DNA from: UBA1081 sp045535305
Lineage (GTDB): Bacteria > Bacillota > Clostridia > Oscillospirales > Acutalibacteraceae
NCBI GenBank assembly: GCA_045535305.1
Contig: JAZSLJ010000039.1
Span: forward strand, 1 to 10,928
Length of the DNA: 10,928 nt
Reading direction: 5' to 3'
In this document: in pieces, positions 7,079-10,928 of the stretch
How positions within the stretch are numbered: position 1 is the stretch's first letter
Layout of the letters: each line of letters opens with the position of its first letter
Position numbers and translations under genes: made by a program
The notes under the pieces: model-generated
The model's input: the letters and a program-made list of their open reading frames with translations, nothing else
Told to the model about the DNA's origin: nothing
The model's database searches: none

Positions 7079-7135
7079 TGCCGTTTATACTCTCCGCTGA
7101 CCTCTACGGCTTCGGAGCTAAAAACGGCATTTTTT
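7079..7135 (+). terminator. Intrinsic terminator or attenuator between the cdaR-like gene and ftsE
   Basis: TGCCGTTT (7079-7086) pairs with AAACGGCA (7122-7129), followed by six T residues (7130-7135). A second stem, CTCCG (7092-7096) with CGGAG (7113-7117), stacks inside it. The left arm GCCGT (7080-7084) could instead pair with ACGGC at 7106-7110, which would prevent the terminator stem. I find no clear promoter between this terminator and ftsE, so ftsE transcription may depend on read-through. Confidence 0.75.
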
Positions 7136-7170
7136 ACAGTTTGCAAAAAAAAATCACAAGAGGGATACCT

Positions 7171-8349
7171 ATGGTAGAATTTAATTCTGTTTCAAAGACC
7201 TACGGCAAAACCTTTGAAGCTCTGAAAAATGTTAATCTTACTATCAATGACGGCGAGTTTGTTTTTGTTGTAGGTGCATCCGGTGCAGGTAAAAGTACTT
7301 TCCTTAAATTGATAATGAGGGAAGAAGTGCCCACATCCGGTACTGTTACAATCAACGGTTACAATCTTAACAAAATGAAAAAACGCGACGTACCCTATTT
7401 CAGAAGAACAATGGGTATAGTTTTTCAGGATTTCAGACTTATTCCCGATATGAAAGTTTACGATAACGTTGCTTTCGCATTAAGAGTTACTGGAACCAAA
7501 GAAAGAGAAGTAAGAAAAAGAGTTTCTCACGCTTTGGGAATGGTTGGCTTGCTTTCAAAATCACAGTCATTACCCAATGAATTATCAGGCGGTGAACAGC
7601 AGCGTGTTGCAATAGCAAGAGCACTTGTTAATAATGCAGACCTCATCGTTGCAGACGAACCTACAGGAAATATTGACCCTGCAATGGCAACAGAGATTAT
7701 GGACTTGCTTAACCACATTAACAAAGCTAACGGTACAACTATTATTATGGTTACTCATGCACATGAGCTTGTGCGTCAGTATGACCACCGTATTGTTGTA
7801 CTTAAAGAAGGTCAGATTATTGCCGACGGATATGATAAAGAGAAAATGCTTCATCTTATCAATCCCGAAACTCCGTCATCAGATGCGGGCTTCTATAATG
7901 CTCCCAATGAATTTAATGATGTTGAAAACTTTATTTCACATTACGGTGAAGAAGGTGCATCTTTAGAGGATACTATTCCCGAAGCACCGCAAACAACAGA
8001 AACCGTAGAGGCAGAAACTGTTGTTCCGGCTACAGAAGAAATTAAAGAGCTTGCAGAGGAAATCATTTCAGCAGTTGAGGAAGATTCAGCGACGGACAAG
8101 CCGTCAGACACCCCCTACTCTGTAACCGATGATAAAGAAATAAGCTCTATCCTTGCGGCTTTTGCGGCAAGTAATGCATCACGAATACAGAAGGCAAAAA
8201 GTGCCGTTGATGCGGCAAAGGAATCTGCATCAGCTGTTGCAGAAGAAAATACAGCAACTGCCGACACAGACAGTGAAACAACAGATTCATCAACTGAAAA
8301 TTCAGAAAGTGCCGACAGTGAAAACGGAGGTGTCAGTGATGAGTCGTAA
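7171..8349 (+). CDS. ftsE: Cell division ATP-binding protein FtsE with acidic C-terminal extension
   Basis: FtsE is the cytoplasmic ATPase that pairs with FtsX to control peptidoglycan hydrolases at division. The ABC domain is complete: Walker A GASGAGKST (35-43), Q-loop Gln86, signature LSGGE (138-142), Walker B ending in Asp162-Glu163, and switch His196. The ATG at 7171 follows AGAGGG by 6 bases and gives MVEFNSVSKTYG, a standard FtsE start; an upstream in-frame TTG (7078) lies in the terminator. The product is 392 residues, whereas FtsE is usually about 225-235. The extra part, from about 232 on, is rich in Glu, Asp, Ser, Thr and Ala and probably disordered. It holds one likely amphipathic helix (EISSILAAFAASNASRIQKA region) and has no recognised domain. 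It overlaps ftsX by 11 bases. Confidence 0.93.
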   Translation: MVEFNSVSKTYGKTFEALKNVNLTINDGEFVFVVGASGAGKSTFLKLIMREEVPTSGTVTINGYNLNKMKKRDVPYFRRTMGIVFQDFRLIPDMKVYDNVAFALRVTGTKEREVRKRVSHALGMVGLLSKSQSLPNELSGGEQQRVAIARALVNNADLIVADEPTGNIDPAMATEIMDLLNHINKANGTTIIMVTHAHELVRQYDHRIVVLKEGQIIADGYDKEKMLHLINPETPSSDAGFYNAPNEFNDVENFISHYGEEGASLEDTIPEAPQTTETVEAETVVPATEEIKELAEEIISAVEEDSATDKPSDTPYSVTDDKEISSILAAFAASNASRIQKAKSAVDAAKESASAVAEENTATADTDSETTDSSTENSESADSENGGVSDES

Positions 8350-9277
8350 AAACAAATTCAACAAAGGCCGTTTTAACATCCGTTATCTTACAAAGGAAGG
8401 CTTCCGCAACGTAAGAATCCACAAGTTGATGACGATTGCATCCATAACTGTTATGCTTTCATGCATGATACTCATTGGCGGTGCATATTTACTTTATGAA
8501 AACATAAATTCTCTCATTGACAAAGTCGGCGAGCAGAATGTAATAATGGTTTATATTCAGGACGAAGCAACTGAAGAACAGGAATCAACTCTTAAAAAAC
8601 AGATTACCGAAACTGCTAACATCAAAGACTGTGAATTCATTTCAAGAGATGAATCATACGATTCAATCCTTGAAAGTATGGGTGATTCCGCATCTGTGCT
8701 TGACGGCATAGACAGCAGTATTCTGCCGAATGCATTTAAAGTTACCGTAGAGGATATGGAGCAGTTTGATGCTACCGTTGCGATGATTGCAACGTATAAT
8801 AATGTTCTTTCAATACGTGAAAACGGCGAACTTGCATCAAAAATTGCAACTATTCAGAATGCGGTCGGTGTAATAAGTATTACTATTGTTTTAATACTTC
8901 TTATCGTTTCACTTTTCATAATTGCAAACACAGTTCGTATCACGATGTTCTCAAGAAGCCTTGAAATCAGCATTATGAAGGCTGTTGGAGCAACTAACTG
9001 GTTTATCCGTTGGCCCTTCCTTGTTGAAGGCATAATAATCGGTATAATTTCTGCCGTTGTATCTTACGGACTTATATTTGCTTTATATTGTGCGGCAGAG
9101 CATTTCCTTGCAAATATGTTCTCAATACTGGGCAACTCCATAGTTCCCTTTGAGAATTGTATGTGGCATTTACTTATTGCTTTTATGGCAACAGGTATTG
9201 TTACAGGTGCATTAGGCTCCTGTATGTCATTAGGTAAATACCTTAAGGAACATGGAAAGGTGGTAACAAATGAGTAA
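8339..9277 (+). CDS. ftsX: Cell division protein FtsX
   Basis: FtsX is the membrane partner of FtsE and passes the ATPase signal to cell-wall hydrolases outside. The 312-residue product has the standard four membrane segments: about 30-53, 176-201, 228-252 and 277-302. The large outer loop (about 54-175) includes VGEQNVIMVYIQD and a conserved LPNAFKV segment. The cytoplasmic MKAVGAT motif (213-219), typical of FtsX/MacB-type permeases, lies between segments 2 and 3. The ATG 8339 follows GGAGG (8326-8330) by 8 bases, both within the end of ftsE, so translation is coupled. The same frame stays open upstream to about 8153, but that is a by-product of the ftsE tail's composition. Confidence 0.95.
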   Translation: MSRKNKFNKGRFNIRYLTKEGFRNVRIHKLMTIASITVMLSCMILIGGAYLLYENINSLIDKVGEQNVIMVYIQDEATEEQESTLKKQITETANIKDCEFISRDESYDSILESMGDSASVLDGIDSSILPNAFKVTVEDMEQFDATVAMIATYNNVLSIRENGELASKIATIQNAVGVISITIVLILLIVSLFIIANTVRITMFSRSLEISIMKAVGATNWFIRWPFLVEGIIIGIISAVVSYGLIFALYCAAEHFLANMFSILGNSIVPFENCMWHLLIAFMATGIVTGALGSCMSLGKYLKEHGKVVTNE

Positions 9278-10574
9278 ATTTTCATTCAGAAAAAAGTTAC
9301 TTGCTGTACTGCTTAGCCTTACCGTAGTTATTACTACTGCTTTTTGCTACCAGTTTTCATCATCGGCAGAAGACAGCAAAATCGACGAATATAAAGACAA
9401 AATCAATCAGTACGAAGAAAAAATAGATGCGGCTCAGGATAAAATTGATGCGCTGAAAGGCGACATCAATGAGGTAAAGACATACATTCAGGAGCTTGAT
9501 AAGCAGGTTGCAATGTATCAGGAGCAGATTGATGCTTACCAGGCACAGATCGATGCTTACCAGGTAAAAATCGACGAATATGATGCCCGCAACAAAGAGC
9601 TTCAGGCACAGATTGACGGTCTTAACGATAAAATCGCTCAATATAATGAGCAGATTGAAGAAATGAACCGTAAAATCGATGAAAAATACGAAGAACTCAA
9701 AGAGATTATCCGTACCAATTTCATCAACGGTGAAACAACCGCACTTGAGGTTCTTCTTTGCTCCGACGATTTTTCCGATTATCTTGCAAAAGCTCAGTTT
9801 TTAAGCAGTCTTGCAGACTATCAGCAGGAGCTTATTGACGGCATTAATGCTCAGATGGATGACATTAATGCTACCATTGCAAAAATTGAAGAAGAAAAAG
9901 TTGTTATTTTTAACTTACAATCTGAAATTGATGAAAAAATTGCAGAAATTGAAGTTATGCAGACAGCTGTTAAAGATAATCAATCTGCAGTGGAAGCAAA
10001 TCAATCCATTATTCTTGCAAAAGTTAACGAAAACAGCAATTATCTTGCAAGTCTTAACAGTCAGAGTGCAGGCTATAAAGACAAGATAGCTCAATACGAA
10101 AAAGAAATTGCTCAGTTTGAACAGCAGATTGAAAATCTTATCAAATCAGAAGCATCTTCCGGTTCGGGTACGCTTTCCGATTCATCGGGACTTATCTGTC
10201 CGCTTCAGTATTCAGGCACGTACGTAAGCTCACCTTTCTACAGAAATTCCGACGGCTCTTATCACGGTGCGCTTGACCTTTGTGTTCGCGGCGGTACTTA
10301 CGGCAAAACTGTTTCTGCCGCAGAATCGGGCAAGGTTATTACAGCGGCTTATCATTGGAGCTACGGCAATTATGTGGTAGTTGACCACGGTAACGGTCTT
10401 TCAACTCTTTATGCTCATTTAAGCTCTATATCAGTAAGCAAGGGACAATCTGTTTCAAAAGGACAGACTCTCGGCAAGGCAGGCAGTACAGGTAATTCAG
10501 AGGGTCCCCACCTGCATTTTGAGGTAAGAGTTAACGGTTCAAGAGTAAATCCTGCAAATTATATAAGCGTATAG
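9270..10574 (+). CDS. Secreted coiled-coil M23 peptidoglycan hydrolase
   Basis: A 434-residue exported protein and the likely client of FtsEX, similar in design to EnvC and the Gram-positive CwlO/PcsB/RipC-type activators and hydrolases. A Sec signal peptide occupies about 1-33 (basic SKFSFRKK, a hydrophobic core, and likely cleavage after SSSA). A long coiled coil follows (about 36-135), then a helical section containing TNFINGETTALEVLL and LAKAQFLSSL, a second coiled coil (about 195-290), and a Ser/Gly linker. The M23 (LytM) domain spans about 308-434. Zinc and catalytic residues are intact: His332 and Asp336 in HGALD, His383 in YAHL, and His414 and His416 in HLHFE. It should therefore be an active endopeptidase, unlike EnvC. 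The ATG overlaps the ftsX stop by 8 bases, with AAAGGTGG as the ribosome binding site. Confidence 0.93.
   Translation: MSKFSFRKKLLAVLLSLTVVITTAFCYQFSSSAEDSKIDEYKDKINQYEEKIDAAQDKIDALKGDINEVKTYIQELDKQVAMYQEQIDAYQAQIDAYQVKIDEYDARNKELQAQIDGLNDKIAQYNEQIEEMNRKIDEKYEELKEIIRTNFINGETTALEVLLCSDDFSDYLAKAQFLSSLADYQQELIDGINAQMDDINATIAKIEEEKVVIFNLQSEIDEKIAEIEVMQTAVKDNQSAVEANQSIILAKVNENSNYLASLNSQSAGYKDKIAQYEKEIAQFEQQIENLIKSEASSGSGTLSDSSGLICPLQYSGTYVSSPFYRNSDGSYHGALDLCVRGGTYGKTVSAAESGKVITAAYHWSYGNYVVVDHGNGLSTLYAHLSSISVSKGQSVSKGQTLGKAGSTGNSEGPHLHFEVRVNGSRVNPANYISV
9525..9564 (+). repeat. Tandem heptad repeat in the coiled-coil coding region
   Basis: Two 19-base copies starting CAGAT[T/C]GATGCTTACC, at 9525-9543 and 9546-9564, are offset by 21 bases and differ at one position. 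They encode consecutive QIDAYQ heptads, with a more diverged third unit following (KIDEYD). Recent duplication of a single coiled-coil heptad is the simplest reading. Confidence 0.75.
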
Positions 10575-10583
10575 GAGTAGACT

Positions 10584-10928
10584 ATGCACAAAAAAATTTC
10601 AGTAGGGCTGACCGTAACAATAGCAATCATTGTTCTTGTAATAACGGCTATAATCACTACCGTTGTTACAATGACTGCTTACAGTAACATTGTGTCAAAT
10701 ATCCCCGAAAGGGAAAAAATGTATAACAGCATTTCACAGATTGACACACTTGTAAGAAACAATTATTACGGCGATGTTGACGAAAACAGCATCAACAACA
10801 GTATTGCAAAAGGCTATCTGTCCGCTCTTGACGGAACGAATATGATTCTTACAAAGCAGGAATACGAACAGTACAAGCTTGAGCAAGCAGGAATTGACGT
10901 AAACGGCGAGAAAATCAAAACAGTATCA
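10584..10928 (+). CDS. S41 family C-terminal processing protease, 5' part only
   Basis: The frame from ATG 10584 stays open for 115 codons to the window edge, so only the N-terminus is seen. One membrane segment (about 7-33) would anchor it with the rest outside. The next part resembles the N-terminal helical region of Ctp/S41 serine proteases: a helix around ISQIDTLVRNNYYGDVDE, an IAKGYLSALDG segment, and LTKQEYEQY. In relatives this corresponds to the ENYYGDVD...GMLxxLDPYSxYLTxEEY stretch. The PDZ and Ser-Lys catalytic parts lie beyond the window, so activity cannot be judged. AGGAG 6-7 bases before the ATG, and the 9-base gap after the M23 gene, place it in the ftsEX operon, an arrangement familiar in Clostridia. 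Confidence 0.82.
   Translation, partial: MHKKISVGLTVTIAIIVLVITAIITTVVTMTAYSNIVSNIPEREKMYNSISQIDTLVRNNYYGDVDENSINNSIAKGYLSALDGTNMILTKQEYEQYKLEQAGIDVNGEKIKTVS

Noticed and set aside
7078..7170. Extending ftsE upstream to a TTG at 7078
   Set aside because: This stretch is the terminator hairpin and T-run, and the added residues are not FtsE-like; ATG 7171 has its own ribosome binding site.
8153..8338. Extending ftsX upstream to 8153
   Set aside because: The open frame there is a shadow of the ftsE tail; GGAGG and ATG 8339 give a normal FtsX N-terminus.
9270..9370. Lipoprotein signal (Cys near residue 26) in the M23 protein
   Set aside because: The residue before Cys is Phe, which does not fit a lipobox; an ordinary Sec signal peptide fits better.
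1..10928. Mobile element, CRISPR array, defence system or horizontally acquired island
   Set aside because: No transposase, integrase, phage or nuclease-defence gene, no terminal repeats or spaced arrays, and codon use looks even throughout.

Overview
The window looks like chromosomal DNA from a low-GC, Gram-positive anaerobe of the class Clostridia, most likely Oscillospirales/Ruminococcaceae. This rests on the AT-rich codons, strong AGGAGG-type ribosome binding sites, the adjacent rsmD-coaD pair, a DUF4830 gene, and the order cdaR-like, ftsE, ftsX, M23 hydrolase, S41 protease. TGA is used as a stop, so the standard bacterial code applies. All supported genes are on the + strand. I see no tRNA, rRNA, CRISPR array, insertion sequence or phage gene.

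Layout. Bases 1-195 are a leader with no confident gene, with a perfect 10-bp inverted repeat and a 7-bp hairpin, ending in the uvrC ribosome binding site. uvrC (196-2040) is translationally coupled through a TAATG overlap to a HAD phosphatase (2040-2696). A clear sigma-A promoter (2723-2752) then starts a second unit: rsmD, coaD, a helical coiled-coil protein, a membrane-anchored DUF4830 protein and an RsuA-type pseudouridine synthase. This unit ends at a strong intrinsic terminator (5675-5712). A long hairpin just before the DUF4830 gene would bury its Shine-Dalgarno sequence.

The next 300 bases hold the terminator, candidate promoters and several short dyads ahead of a CdaR/PucR-type regulator (5972-7060). 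A second intrinsic terminator or attenuator (7079-7135) separates it from a tight cell-envelope operon: ftsE (7171-8349, with an unusual acidic tail of about 160 residues), ftsX (overlap 11 bases), a secreted coiled-coil M23 peptidase (overlap 8 bases), and the start of a membrane-anchored S41 protease cut by the window edge.

How they work together. The first half is housekeeping: DNA repair, rRNA modification and coenzyme A synthesis. The second half is a division module. FtsE hydrolyses ATP in the cytoplasm, FtsX carries the signal through the membrane, and the coiled-coil M23 enzyme outside is the probable client that cuts peptidoglycan. The S41 protease may process envelope proteins. No wholly new system is evident. 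The points most worth a second look are the RBS-masking hairpin, the FtsE tail, the terminator/attenuator before ftsE, and the odd uvrC leader.
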